DNA from: Albifimbria verrucaria
Taxonomy: Eukaryota > Ascomycota > Sordariomycetes > Hypocreales > Stachybotryaceae
DNA: 64,000 nucleotides
Reading direction: 5' to 3'
NCBI GenBank assembly: GCA_020081605.1
Contig: JAHREC010000011.1
Coordinates: 4,464,001-4,528,000, forward strand
A program made the position numbers and the translations under genes. Below the pieces are notes generated by a model. That model saw nothing but the letters and a program-made list of their open reading frames with translations, was not told the origin of the DNA and did no database searches. Numbering within the stretch: the first letter of the stretch is position 1; the number at the start of each line of letters is the position of its first letter. This document shows positions 1 to 12,627 of this stretch, in pieces.

Positions 1-1361
1 AGGGCGAGCTTATCGAGATCAAGAACTGCGTCGGCAAAGAAGTCAGCAAGCATGCGCGGAAGAAGATGTTGTGCAATCGGGCTTGTGGTGGAAAGTAAGT
101 GTGATCCAGATCAGCACCGTCCTGCATCTACAGCATCATCCAATTCATCGGGACCCATGCGGGATCTCAATAAATAGTCGTGCTCAAATTGAACATCTTC
201 CTAACATCAAATTTAGACAAGAGGCTCGGATATCGATCAATCTCAGAGAGCGAAACGATTACTACACGCCCTCCCAGTCGCTCTTTTGTGAGCATTGCGA
301 TGAGGTCGCCCAGCGATACAGGCTTGGTGCTGACATCATACGTAAAGAGGGCGTTCAAGATATCGACTATGGAGTGGTCAAGGGGTCTCCGTTGATGATG
401 AGAAGCTCTTCACCGTTACGACACCTGAAAGTCGCCGGTTTGCTCGCGCCGTGATTCTCGCCGTCGGTCCAGCAAACGTACCGCGCATCCCCAAGATACC
501 CTCAATGCCAAGCGACTTGACAAATCTCCCCAAGCATGCCACAGCATGCAGATCAAAGAGTTTCCCGACCCCGTCGTTGTCCGCAAAATACAGGCCTCGC
601 AACCGACCAGCATCGTCGTCGTTGGTGGTGGCTTGACTTCGGCGCAGCTCTCCGACCTTGCTATCCGCCGAGGAGTCACAAAAGTTTATCACTTCATGCG
701 CGGACCCTGCCGAGTGAAGCACTTTGATGTAGACCTTCAATGGATGGGCAAGTACAAGAATGCGGAGCAGGCGCGCTTCTGGCTGGCAGATTCAGATCTC
801 GAGCGCCTGGACATAATCAAGGAGGCGCGCGGCGGAGGCAGCGTCACACCGACCTTCAACAAGCGACTCAAGAAGCATGCCAGCGCTGGTAAACTGGAGC
901 TTCACACGATGACCAGTATATCCGACGCACGTTTTGACGAGGAGCGTGGCCAGTGGATCATAAAGACGGAGCCGCCGATCGACGACCTTCCTCCCATGGA
1001 CTACCTGTACTTTGCGACGGGAATACAGACTGACTTCTCGTCATTACCGTACCTGCAGACCATGCTGGATAAGTATCCAATCCATGGCCATGGTGGGTTC
1101 CCTTGCATCAACGACGACCTCATGTGGAAGGACGGCGTGCCACTGTTCTTGGTGGGAAGACTAGCAGCCCTGCAGCTCGGTCCCGCAGCTCCAAACATCG
1201 GAGGGGCCAAGATTGGCGCTGAGAGAGTCGGATGGGCAATTGAAGATCTCTTCCGTCAGCGAAAGGGTAATGAGGGTACCCAGACTGGGCAGTATGGTAG
1301 TGATTTGGCTGAGTACTTGTCAGGTCATGGCAACATGTACAGCGCGCTCGCATGCGAGTAG
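1..1361 (+). CDS. FAD/NAD(P)-binding oxidoreductase, 5' partial, frame-broken
   Basis: Flavin-dependent oxidoreductase of the fungal family with a Rossmann dinucleotide fold, distantly related to N-hydroxylating (ornithine/lysine) monooxygenases; the substrate is unknown. The clear part runs from about 230. A DYYTPSQ...RYRLG region (about 258-325) is followed by AVILAVGPANVPRIP (449-494), then the second dinucleotide motif VVVGGGLTSAQ near 615-650, and an ATG-like segment FATGIQTDFSSLP near 1012. The frame changes near 390 (CCG/TTG) and near 540 (GCC/ACA); one lost base at each site restores one continuous protein. The first 70 nt also read openly (ELIEIKNCVGKEVSKHARKK), with further frame changes before 200. 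The N-terminus lies outside the window. The 3' end is intact, ending in TAG at 1361. The family assignment is inferred from motifs. Confidence 0.7.
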
Positions 1362-1693
1362 AACATGCTTGCGCATAATTGATCAAAGTAAAATTGAATT
1401 GTGGTTTCCCCAGCCTTGTCTCCCGCTTCACTTCCTTGGTAAAAGTGAATTGTCATTTTGACGTGGCAACGATGCATCAACCCGCCTCGTATCAACATGC
1501 TTGAGCTGTAGGAGGCCTTCCACTAACCACCACCTCGTTTCAGCTGGCAATCAGCACACATTTATCCGATTCGAATTCTTTCCATCAGTGGAAATCCTGA
1601 ACCCGCACATTCTTCGCCCTTCACATCTCTGCCTTGCCTCTGCCTTGCCTCCGCCCTCCGCTGGTTGCTGACTCTCCCACACAACCGTTAGCC

Positions 1694-2431
1694 ATGGCAT
1701 ACTGCCGGAAATGCGACAGGGACTTTGTCTCCGAAGCTTCCATCGAGCAGCACTACCAGACTTCAAGTCACCACTGGTACTGCTTCCCCTGCGAGAGACC
1801 ATTCGACTCGTCCTCGGCAATGCAGCAGCACCTCAAACACTCGTCCTCGCACTTTCAGTGTCAGGACTGCCCATACACGCCCGACTTTTTATCGTATGAC
1901 GCTCTTGAACGTCACCAAGAAACGGTTCATCATTATTGCACTTCCTGCGAAACTAGTTACGGCTCAGCGGCTGGTCTCATGCAGCACGACATCGACGAAC
2001 ACAACCTGTGCACTGAGTGCAATCAATATTTCAAATCGTATCAGAATCTGAGAATGGTGAGTTGAGCTACGAATTTTACAACATCACTCAAGCTGATTAG
2101 AAGACAAAAACAGCACGAGAGAACCCATTCACCAGAGTGGGTGACATGCTACGGCTGCGACCGCCAGTTCATCTGGACATCGGCCATGATCCTACACCTC
2201 GAGCAAGGCACCTGCGAGTCCGACGCCGATATAGACTTCATCGATGACCTCGCTTCCGAATGCCGTGCATCCGATCAGTTCATGGTAGATGAGCGTTACT
2301 GGACCGACATGATGTATCAGTGTCCATCGTGTGGCAGTTACTTTTCAAAGATGAGCGGCTTGTTTCAGCACGTCGAAAGCGACAGCTGCGACGAGACTTT
2401 GGGCAGGGGAGACCTCTATACAAATTCTTAA
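1694..2431 (+). CDS. C2H2-type zinc-finger protein, 226 aa
   Basis: Compact protein made almost entirely of C2H2-like fingers. It probably binds nucleic acid and is nuclear; the target is unknown. Exon 1 (1694-2056) starts at ATG in GCCATGG context and carries about five CxxC...H(x3-5)H units, starting with CRKC...HYQTSSHH. An intron at 2057-2113 (GTGAGT...AACAG, 57 nt, phase 0) joins to exon 2 (2114-2431), beginning HERTH and adding CYGC...H and CPSC...H units. Spacing between fingers is irregular and there is no TGEKP linker, as usual for fungal 'C2H2 finger domain' proteins rather than classical DNA-binding arrays. Both exons are open, with no frame damage. The gene is convergent with the purine gene downstream. 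Confidence 0.85.
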
Positions 2432-2582
2432 GATTCTTGCAGTCACGGCTTTAAGCTTGGCTCGGTGGTCTGGCACGACTTGATTCATGTATTGAGTGTT
2501 GTGGACAGAGATCCAGATAATCGGCCTACCCCGACGAATATGTTTTTTACGCCTACATCAACGACTGCATTGTCGCTAACGT

Positions 2583-4545
2583 CTAAATAGCCTCAATAGA
2601 CTCTTCAAGCGTCTTGCCAGTCAAGCGCTGGAAAATGTCGCGGTACAGCTCACGCGTCTTCTGCACGATTTCATCGGGCAGTTCCACCTAACATTGTGTA
2701 AGCATGTGTCGCTAGAATACGGAAAAGTTGAGGACTGAAAGAAATGAGCCGTCACATACGCCCTGCTGGCCCTTCTTGCCATTGGCAACCAGCCAGTCTC
2801 GGATGTACTGCTTGTCGAACGAAGGCTGATCCTGGCCAACATTGACGGGTGCAGGCCAGAAACAGGAGCTGTCGGGGGTGCTGTAAGTAGAATCGGTCAG
2901 CAGTAAGATCAATGATAGGCTTGCTTGCAATAAATATTTCTTGCTCAACTCACAGGACTTCGTCGATCAGAACAACCTCGTCGGTCTCTTCATCGAGGCC
3001 TTTGTTTCTAGTTAGCAAGTACATGACATTCACACAGGGATCTGAGCCTCACCGAACTCAAACTTGGTGTCACTATGAATAGTTAGCGTATGTTTAAATA
3101 TTTAAGATGTGGTCATGCCGCGAGTGTTTGAGCATTCATTCAACAATTTGACCACATGGCTGCAGCACTCACGCAATGACAATTCCTTCTCGAGCTGTGA
3201 TTCCACGTCAGCAATAATTCGATCACTGAGTGTTCATTGGGGTAGTTTTGAGGAGCGAACTCAACACCACTGTATGGGATCAACTTACAGCATATGCATG
3301 TGCCGCAGAGTACAGGCTCAAAGCCAGAGACTAAATCAGCCATCAGTATCAGACCAACTCACTCGATGATAGCGATCTTAAGGTGAAGCAATTGCCGTGT
3401 AAAGTTCTACTGCAGGAACATGAGCTTCGGGGACAGCATACCTCAATCTTGTCCGCATACTTGTCACCGACAATCTCTAGATAAGTGCATCAGTACGATT
3501 GCCCCATGTTTTGCCATTTCTTACATGGCGGGAACAGGGCATGTCAAGCACGAACTAACCTCGTGCCTTTGCGGGAGAAATGTTCTCGTCTGATTCGCCA
3601 GCAGGGGCCTTTGTCGAGGCTGTAGGGTTGGTATCAGTAATTGGCCCAAGCATCAGGAGTATCCAGTGTAATCCAATGGTTTCGGTTCTGCGAGGGCGAT
3701 GCATTGTCGCAACAAGAAACAAGACAATACACAGCCTTTTTGGTTTACACATGTCACTTACGAGTGTAGATGGGGCCTCCGGGGAGCTTCTCGGAGCATT
3801 GGAGGCCAGCAGGCTGGGGAAGGCCATGGATGGTGCCGGTCTTCTTGTACCTGAGTCGTGTTATCAGTCATCGTTGGAATCCGCATAGTAGTCGCCATAG
3901 CTTACTCAGCCCATGAGCTACCAGCCAAATATCCACGGACTGTTACTTGATGTTAGTGATGCTGATGCTCATGGCAAGGTTACACGAGGTCAGGACGAAC
4001 CGATAGCCTCAACAGGGAACACCTTAAGCGATCGCACCTGCATGCAGCGACCGCGGAGGATGTCCTTTTCGGATTGAGAAACCTCAGCAGGGGGCTTCAT
4101 GCTGATCAGGTGGTGCTTGAGGCCTGGGACCTGCTTGCTGAGCACGGAGAACCAGTGCGCTATTACAGAATCAACATATTTTGGTCACGGATTGACGAAA
4201 TGGCAGACCAAAGCATGGCCCGGCGAGGCCTTTCTACGGGAGGAATAGCAGCATTTCAGTTACGAACCTGAGATCTGGCACAGAACGGCGCCCTTGTCAG
4301 GGATGCCCGTCGACAGGACCACATCGTAGGCGGAGATGCGGTCGGACACTGCCATGAGGAGGGTAGAGTCGTTGATTTTATACAACTCCCTCACCTTACC
4401 CCTGCAAAAGAAAACGAAAAGCCGTCAGCGTCAGCGCAATGAATCTCAAGACAGTCGTCGAGCCTCATCGACACCAGGACTCAATGCAATCGTACCTCGC
4501 AACCAATGGCAGAGAGCCAATCTCGATAGAAGACACGGCAGACAT
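2583..4545 (-). CDS. ade1: phosphoribosylaminoimidazole-succinocarboxamide synthase (SAICAR synthetase), 13 exons
   Basis: Purine biosynthesis enzyme: CAIR + aspartate + ATP gives SAICAR; cytosolic. The protein starts [17 protein letters not shown] and ends [13 protein letters not shown]. Family landmarks are [59 protein letters not shown] and [17 protein letters not shown]. Exons by position (high to low): 4545-4496, 4401-4268, 4159-4001, 3939-3906, 3850-3762, 3619-3560, 3476-3442, 3330-3289, 3194-3173, 3072-3053, 2999-2954, 2880-2760, 2687-2583. All introns have GT-AG ends. The exons sum to 917 nt, one short of the 918 needed for 305 aa, the usual length. The missing base falls at the 22-nt exon 3194-3173, where the flanking phases do not match. 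Expected to be single copy and essential for adenine prototrophy. The intron density is unusual. Confidence 0.93.
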
Positions 4546-5054
4546 TTTTTCCCACAACAGAACAGGCGGTGGTCGGTGCAGAGATGGTGATGCTGATGCG
4601 CGATTTGAGACGGTGACTTGCGGCAGGAATTTTCACAACACCTGAACGGCTCCGATATTCGGTATAAGCTGCTGTACGGTGATGTTACGCGCGCCCCAGC
4701 TTTTTATTTTATGACTGTACCGAGGAAAAAGCTAGAGAAAACAATTATCAACGCAGGTCATGTGATTTGATTGATTGACTGGAGCCACTACTTTGGAATT
4801 GTGTCCCATCACCAATTTGGGCTTTTCATTTCTGGCTACCCTGTACCTTTCTGACTTGGTTACACAAGTTAGACTATTATTATCTACTATCCTCCAGGTT
4901 TCGCGCTCTTAATGTAGGAGCGGAGCTGAACCAATTTCAATTTCCACTGTAGCCTAGGCGACCCCACCAAAGCTGACTCGTCCTCGCAGTAACGAGCTTA
5001 CACCGTCATGGAGAGCATACCGTCGCGGTCCAACTCATTACAACTCCAACAACC
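4546..5054. promoter_or_regulatory. divergent intergenic region between ade1 and the NACHT-ankyrin gene
   Basis: 509 nt shared upstream region for the two divergently transcribed genes. It holds an AT-rich stretch around 4690-4760, a CCAAT motif near 4931 and a TGACTC core at 4974-4979 that resembles the Gcn4/CPC1 binding site used by amino-acid and purine genes. These are motif matches by eye; no open reading frame or RNA gene is visible. Confidence 0.35.
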
Positions 5055-8000
5055 ATGAGCGGTGAACCCTTGGGCAGCGACGGCGAGTCCGACTTCGAAC
5101 TTGTCGATTCACAAGAAGCCCGCCTTCCGCTCGAGGAGCTGAATAGGATCAGAAAATGGCTGGAGCCAACCGACTACACTGCCGAGTCCAGCGAGTTTCA
5201 AAGGCACCTCCGCAGCCGTACTCCAGGCACGGGCACCTGGATATGCGAAACTGAGCGCTACAAACAATGGCGCAACTCCCCAACATGGCTGTCTATGGAT
5301 CAAGGGCGTTCCAGGCGCTGGCAAGTCAGTCCTTGCAGCGTCCATAGTCGACCAGCTACAGGCCTCCAACGCACCCGTCTTGTTCTTCTTTTTCCGTCAC
5401 ATCATTCTTGCCAATAGGCATCCGGTATCACTGATGAGAGACTGGTTGGCCCAGCTCCTCCCTTACAGTATTTCCGTCCAAGGCACGCTTCACGCAATGA
5501 TCGATGAGCCGCTCAAGAATGTGAGCGAAAATGTTTTATGGGACTGCATCCTAAGAGGCCTTGAAGATGCGCCCAAAGTGTTTTGCGTGGTCGATGCGCT
5601 GGATGAGATGGAGAAGAAAGGCTCCGAAGTATTCTTTCAACGTCTGAACAGGCTTGCAGCATCCAGCCCCTCCAGACTAAAGCTTTTCATGACAAGTCGA
5701 CCGAGACAAGACCTACAAAGCTGTCTGTCTGCGGCCACCATCCTCCACATCAGTCTCGAAGAAGACAGGGTGGGCAAGGAGATTGAGGTGTTTATCCGGC
5801 ATCGCTTAGCTCAGAACAAGTCGGTACAAGACATGGACCAGGAAGCCCTTGCGCAGAAGATCTCTACTCGGTCTCGAGGCTTATTTCTCTACGCCAAGCT
5901 ACTCATTGATCAAATCCTACCGCACCTGGAGTCCAACGCACATATCGACATGCAGGCACTTCCAGTACACCTCGAAGACATGTACAATGAGATGCTGGCA
6001 CGGCAAGCAAGAAAAGTTGGCATCGATACGAAGATCCAGGCAGCTCTGCTCGGGCTTATTACACATGCTGTCCGACCGATGCGTCTCCGCGAAGTAGCTG
6101 GTTACCTGCACAAGGTGCACGACCTAGGATCATTAGAAAAATGCAAGAACATAGCAAGAGTAGCCTGCCACCCCTTTTGCTTATCCTGGAAGACGAAACA
6201 GTCCAGGTGATCCATCATTCATTCACAGAATTCCTTCTTGACACCGCAAGAACCAATCCTGGCGAGGGAAGGGCGGTCCAGTTCCCCATTTTGGATACAA
6301 CTTTGACTCACAAGGATTTGGCAGTTTCTTGCCTGAGAGTAATGAATTTAGCTTCAGTGTTTCTGCGCCATGAGGACGAGGATCCCGCAATCACCTCGCC
6401 CTTTTTAACTTATGCTTACAACTACATGACTCATGTTTCCTATACAAAGGAGATTGTTGCTCAAGACCTTTTCGACGAGATTGCAGCCATTTGTAAAACA
6501 TACCAGCACCAAGATGACCATGGAGGGTTTTATTGGGTGCGAATAAGCTCGCTATGTTTTGCGAAATCACCCTTGCACTTTGCCGCAGAAGCAGGACTGA
6601 GGGAGTTGGTTCGCATCGAATTGGAAAAGGCTTCCTCGGAATCAGGAGATCAGTTATTAAATGCAGCAGGTAGCGAGGAAATATTCTCGGCTGGTTCGCC
6701 TTTCGAAATCGCTTGCCGCCAAAACCATATAGAGATTATGGAAATGATCTGGTCTACTAAGTCCTGTAGCCCCCAGATTCTACAATCCCAGCATCTCTAA
6801 TGGCATCTATCCTTGCCAAATGCCATTCGCGAGCACTAGAGTTTCTATTACGGAATGGATTCCAACCTGATCATTCATTTTCTAAGAAGTCTCTCTACGA
6901 GACCTCACCAGAATGTCTGCATCTTTTGACGGATTATATACCTGAAGCTGAAAACTCAGAACTGATTTGTTACTACGCCTCCTGTGGTTATGCCAAAATG
7001 CTGGAAATCATAATCTTGAACAAGAACCCCACAGTTTGGAGGACGAAATACGGCACGGCACTGTATCAAGCCTGCGCAGCCGAAGGCAAGACTCCACAGC
7101 ATGTTGACTGCGTCAAGTTGCTGCTGCCTACATTTCATGACATCAACAGCCGCGAGACAATTGTCAAGTATGGCAGCTCTGACGAAGCAACACCGCAGCC
7201 ACAGAAAGAAAGAACGGTTTTGCACGCACTTGCAGCAAACTGGCATGATGGCAACCACGAGATCTCCACGCAGATATTCCAGCTTCTCATCGATGCCGGC
7301 GCGGATCTAGAAACGAAAGATGGAATGGGTGACACCCCAATACTTTGCCTCTTTCCCCAGTCATTCAATAAGAGCGTTCGGAAACCTCTCGAATTCTTGC
7401 TTGAAGCGGGGGCCAAGGTTGATGTTAGAGACAACGAGGAAGCTGCACTCATTCACAGAGCCGTCAGGAACCATATCGATGTGAAATTGATGGAAATATT
7501 GCTTGATCATGGAGCAGACGTAAACGCACTGTGGGTCCAGCACAAGCACCTGGCACCCTGCCTCCTCTTGCATTGTTCTGGGATGATACAGATTGGAGCG
7601 ATTTCATGGATTGGGAGACGAGAAAGGGCCACGAACGCATTGAGATGAACACAAGAGCGGAGCTGGCTAGCTATCTCATTCAGAAAGGAGCCCGAATCGA
7701 TGCTGGTGGTGACCCTATAGCTGTGCTGGTAGAGGCGTTGCAGTGTTGTGACCTAGAAACGTTCAAGCTCATGCTTCAGACTTGCGCAGACTCAAAACTG
7801 CTTGAACAGGCAATGTTTTCACTCAGACATGGGATTTCAAATAGCGAGGGTGACCAGGACGAGGACAAGCCGAAGCGAGACCCTGTCCTTTTATACAAGC
7901 ATTGATCTCTGTGGGAGTATCAATCGAGGCGAAGCGAGAAGACGGCGCAACTCCATTGATGGTATCTGTGGAAGACGTAGCCGTATTTGACGCTTTTATC

Positions 8001-11000
8001 AAAGCCGGAGCAGACATACATGCGACGAATAACTTAGGCCGAGGTGCCTTGTTTCAGTTGATTGACAGACGCCGACCTTCCAGATTTTTTCCTGCGACAG
8101 TAGAGCGCCTTCGGGAACTCGTAAATCTAGGACTCGACCCTCTCAAAACTGACAATAGTGGAATGAACTTGATGCATCTTGCGATTACATTGGTAGGCTC
8201 CTCAATGGGACGAAGCCACGAATTTGGTATGCTAGAGCAGCTCCTAGCCTACGGACTCTCCCCACGATCACAATCAAACGATGGACTTACACCCCTGCAC
8301 CTTTATTTCCACCCGAGTATTACCCATGGTACGGGAGGGCCGAATCTGGAGAGCATCTCCTGTCTCTGTTGGAATTCCTTGGCAAGACTAAAGAGGGCTT
8401 TGACATCAATGCACCCGATAATGAAGGGTTGACTCCCTTGCACATGGCAGCTATGCTATGTAACAAGGAATCGATTACATATGTTCACGTGTTATTAGAG
8501 AGCGGCGCAGCTGTCCGGTCTCTAGCACAAGGCAACAGAAATGTGTTGCATCTGGCAGCACGAGCTCGAAACTCTGCAGTGGTAGGGTATCTCACTAGCC
8601 GCAACGCGGATTTGGTCCACGAGAGGGACTCGAACGGACGTACACCACTCTTCGATGCTTGCATCAGTGGAATCGCCGATTCTGTCACGTCGATGCTCCG
8701 TGCTGGAGCAGACATCACCGCTCGTGATGAGCAAGGCTTGACTCCGCTACATGCTTGCGCCGAGTTTATCGACGAGCAGCGCCAATGGACTAAGAACGAG
8801 GAGGCAATAAATTCAGACCAGGAAATTTGTTTTGATCGATACAGACCCTACATTCTTCAGTCTTCTCCAAAACAGCCCAAGAAGTTCACCCCATATCTAT
8901 CGTTGAGATTTAGCCGAGCGGCCAATTATGTTGGAGCGTATTTGCTTGAAAACGCAGAGCTTTCTATTTTGTCTGTCACGGAATGTCTGCTTTCGGCTGG
9001 GGCTGACCCTGTCGCAAAAGGGACGCTAGATATGATAACACCGACGGAAAGGGCTTCGAAGCTGGGCTGCAAGGGTATGCTCATGGCTCTGCAGCGGCAC
9101 TTGGATGCCTCGGCTTTGGAGTCAACCCCGAAAATTCAGCTCTGGCCACAGCAGATGAATTGGATAAAAAGAAGATACTTTCCGAACCGTGGGACTTCGT
9201 TTCCACACTCTCCATTGATGACATTGCATGGCTCAAGCTCCATCAAGCAAACTTCTTCATGACTTTGCATAAAGCAGAGCATGAAGATAGTTCGTTTAAA
9301 AGACCCTTCCATCGCCGGTTCAGCTTCATCGAGGGTGTGGCTCTGGCTGGCCTCACCGAGATCATGATTCAACTTGGTGCTCTTGCTCGCCGTGATGAAG
9401 ACCCCGATGCCGCACCCATAGACAAATGGACCTTGAATATGATATCCGACAACGTTACGACTAGCATTCCGTTTGAGGAAAGTGGCTCGTGGGGAAAGAC
9501 ACTTTTTGGAAACCAGAGAGTATACATACAGTGGGGATTATTTCCGCCCAACGTCATGGAAAGTCGAGCCATTGCTCCTGACTGCCTGTCGGCGAGAATG
9601 CCCCAATATGGAGATGCTGCGGGTCCTCATAGAGGTATGTGGCGTGGACGTGAATTGCCCGTCTGTGATATACGACGTAGGTAAGGAGGCCCAGCAGTCG
9701 TTCTTTTCCCACGATCTTCTGCCAACTCTGGCATTCAGCCAAAGGTTTTGGCATCTTGATGCCATCCGCTATCTTGTCGAGAAGGGTGCCAACATCAATC
9801 AACAAGACAGAAAGGGCATGACGGCGCTCCATCATGCGTGTGCGAGCGACAAGATATTTTCTGTCCGCTTCGTGGAGCTGCTTCTAGAGCTAGGGGCCGA
9901 CTTCAACATCAAAGACAACAAAGATCGCTCAAGCGTAGACTTAGCAGAGAACCCATTGGTACTTCAGGTGCTTGGGAGGTACGGCGCCAACATATCTGAT
10001 CATATGACCAAGTTCCTATGGCTTGGCATTGGAAAACTTAATATCGATCTTGTACAAATGGCACTGGACAACGGCGCCGACGTTAATCGTAAAGAATCAT
10101 GCCCGATTTATACACACGAGCAATTGGACTGGTCGATTCACTCCACACCGATCCACGCACGTGAGCCGGCAGTGCCTTTAGCTGGTGCTTTGTTGTACCA
10201 TGACTATACACAACCTCACGTAGAGAAGACAGGGAAGGATCTGCGTGCCGATATAATAAAGTTGCTGCTCGATAGAGGAGCGGACCCTTTCGGTCCCATG
10301 GTTTTACTGAGATTCTCCGAGGACGATGAGGGAGTGGAACAAACGATCGAAGAAGAAGTGCCTCTGCTTCATCATATATTCGACAACTCATTGTGCGAAC
10401 GGAGATATTTGGATCTTCTGGTGGATTACGGCCTTGATTTCAACAAAACGGGTCTAAAAGGCGAGACCGTGTTCCTGGCGGCTTGCAATTCAGCTATTAT
10501 TTGGACGGAGTCATACTACTATCTCACCGATGACGATGAAAAGGAAGATAAAGATAACCTTATGTGGGATCCTAGCGGCTTGTTTTTGAACATGTTGGAT
10601 CATGGTGCTGAGATATCGGCGGTGAATGCAGACGGAGACAATGCACTGGTAAGTTATTCCAAGCCTAAACTTCCTTGTAAGTTTAACAGCTGACGTGGTG
10701 TTTTGCATTAGCACATCCTGCTGTCGAATCCAAGCATACAGGAGCGCCACATCCTTGAGTTTCTAAGAAAACCGGAGGCGCGACCTCTCACGTTGGTCAA
10801 GGATAGTAAGGGCTTCACGCCTGTGCAGCTCGGTCTGAAGGTATTGCGCCCCGGGTAGTTGAGATGCTTCTATCCCTCGGGGCACCTCTCTGCGAACCCC
10901 TGTTTGACCCAGATGGTTTCACTGCTCTCCACCGCATTGCGGCACAATGCCTCACCCTGCGGATTAATTCCTGGCGTCCGCGCGTCCGTCGGCTATTGCG

Positions 11001-11485
11001 ACAGCCACCAGACTTCCGCGAGTCCTGCAAGAGACTTTGGACGCGCTGCCTGGACGCCGGGCTCGACATCGATATGGGAGATGAAACGCCGCAGCATAAC
11101 CCCCATTACTGCATTATCTCGCTCACCACCCCCAATCCGTCAGCACCATGGGTCAATTCGCCTTCTCCTCTAAATCGAAAGGAATAGAAACGTGCCATGT
11201 TGACCACTTTGACGACTTCTTCGCCACGGCAGACTTAAAAGTCAAGAACGGCTTGGGCAATGGTGCACTACACATTGTGGCAGCGAATGACAGAAGCCTT
11301 GACGGAGAGGAGATTGATGATTTCCCAAACGGCCGGATGGGCATGATGCTGAAGTCATGCGATTCTTGGTGGGCGAGAAGGGCTTGGATCCACTGCTGGA
11401 AGACGCCAAGGGTCGCTCGAGCTTAGATTTGGCTGCAGCTCTTGGGAGAGGAGCCATCTTGGATGTTTTTAAGCCACAGAACTAG
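5055..11485 (+). CDS. giant NACHT-ankyrin repeat (STAND) protein, about 2100 aa, frame-broken
   Basis: STAND-class signalling NTPase: short N-terminal segment, NACHT domain, then a very long ankyrin array for ligand sensing. Walker A GVPGAGKS is at 5305-5328, Walker B FCVVDALDEM at 5581-5610, and VIHHSFTEFLLD (typical of the NACHT/ankyrin junction) near 6210. Ankyrin repeats (for example LIDAGADLETKDGMGDTP, GLTPLHMAA, GMTALHHACA) fill about 6570-11480. One intron fits at 10650-10711. The reading frame shifts about a dozen times. The resolvable shifts are each one base missing from a run, for example C at 6171-6174 and 6770-6774, G at 7533-7535, T at 7889-7892, G at 8337-8339, 10840-10841 and 11339-11341. 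No substitution-type stop is needed to explain the breaks. The last exon reads DVFKPQN then TAG at 11483. No N-terminal effector domain is recognisable. Likely role: heterospecific or self recognition (inferred from family). Confidence 0.8.
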
Positions 11486-12627
11486 TCGGAGTCGGGCTAA
11501 GGAGAATTGATCTTTAGGAGCGTACCAAGTTTGGTGCCTTAAGCCTCGTAGACCGTGTTCGTTTTAGAATCCACTTTCATGGCTATTTTATATTAGATGT
11601 CCGCCATATCTAGGTTCTGAGGTTCAAGCCCACTGCTAAACATGTAGATAACTACTAATGCTAGCTAGGACCAGTGGCCCAAGCTATCGTTGCTAAGTTA
11701 ATAGTTGTGAGTTCATTAGCTATTGCGCAATAAGGTAAAGATGGTCTAGTATTGTTAGTCAGCGTATGCCTTATGCACCAGCGGTGAGCACAATTCATCC
11801 TCGCGATTTATTTTTAACCTAGAATGTACCTCGCTTCAAATGCTCTATCACAACCAAAACTGCGTATCTTCTAGTTATCGTATTTGAAGTCCTTCAAAAC
11901 ATACAGTCATTACTTTTTGGCTCATGGCTATGGTTTTGCTCAGAGGCTCTCTGCGTTTCCTTGAGTTCAATGAATTAACTATTGTCTTCAATTAGTTTAC
12001 AGCATATGACTAGCTAATTTGACATATCAACGACCCTTCGTAGCTCCCTCTGAGTGATGAAAAGAAGTTTGGTAAATTCTATAAATTATTTGATGGCATT
12101 GAGTTATATGAGGTTTGCTGCTATTTGATAGACGTTCGGCAGAGTTGTTCGAAAGCTTCACACGTATGCGGAAATATTCTTGCCGTCGTAGTATCAGGCT
12201 CTTCATGTTGAATGTCACCGAGCCTCGATTGGCCAACTAGAAGCTAAAGACTTCATCGGTGGGCACGAAAACAGGCTCTAGGACATGTGAGTCAGCTTTG
12301 CTGATCCCTGCACCTGGGATGAGGGAAAGAGCCTCAATGAAAGCCTTGCATAGGCAATGGCTGGATCAATCCATGTCTGCGTTTGTTGCCAGTTTTTTCT
12401 CTCTTGCACCACCAGACAAAACCTACAACAACAACGAATTTGGTAGTCCCAGCCACCCTCTTCGCGCCTGTCATATTAATACCGGGATTCGCTATCATGT
12501 ATCTGCCTCCCTCATGCTAGCCAGGACACATGTTATGTGACATTTGTTTTGTCGGCCGTTCTACAGTCACAACAGAAGTCGCTCTTCTCATTAAAATCAG
12601 GGCTAAGACCGGGACAGAGCGGGCACT
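11486..12627. other. intergenic, no gene seen
   Basis: About 1.1 kb, moderately AT-rich, with stop codons in all frames and only short chance open frames. It contains the 3' flank of the ankyrin gene and the promoter of the next gene. No RNA gene or repeat recognised. Confidence 0.5.

Noticed and set aside
167..358. Minus-strand open frames overlapping the FAD oxidoreductase
   Set aside because: They are antisense shadows of the plus-strand coding sequence.
4974..4979. TGACTC as a confirmed Gcn4/CPC1 site for ade1
   Set aside because: A 6-bp match 430 nt from the start codon occurs often by chance; only mentioned within the intergenic entry.
5055..11485. Calling the NACHT-ankyrin locus a pseudogene
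   Set aside because: The resolvable breaks are single losses in base runs and the same lesion type occurs in conserved genes such as MSH4, so sequencing error is the simpler explanation.
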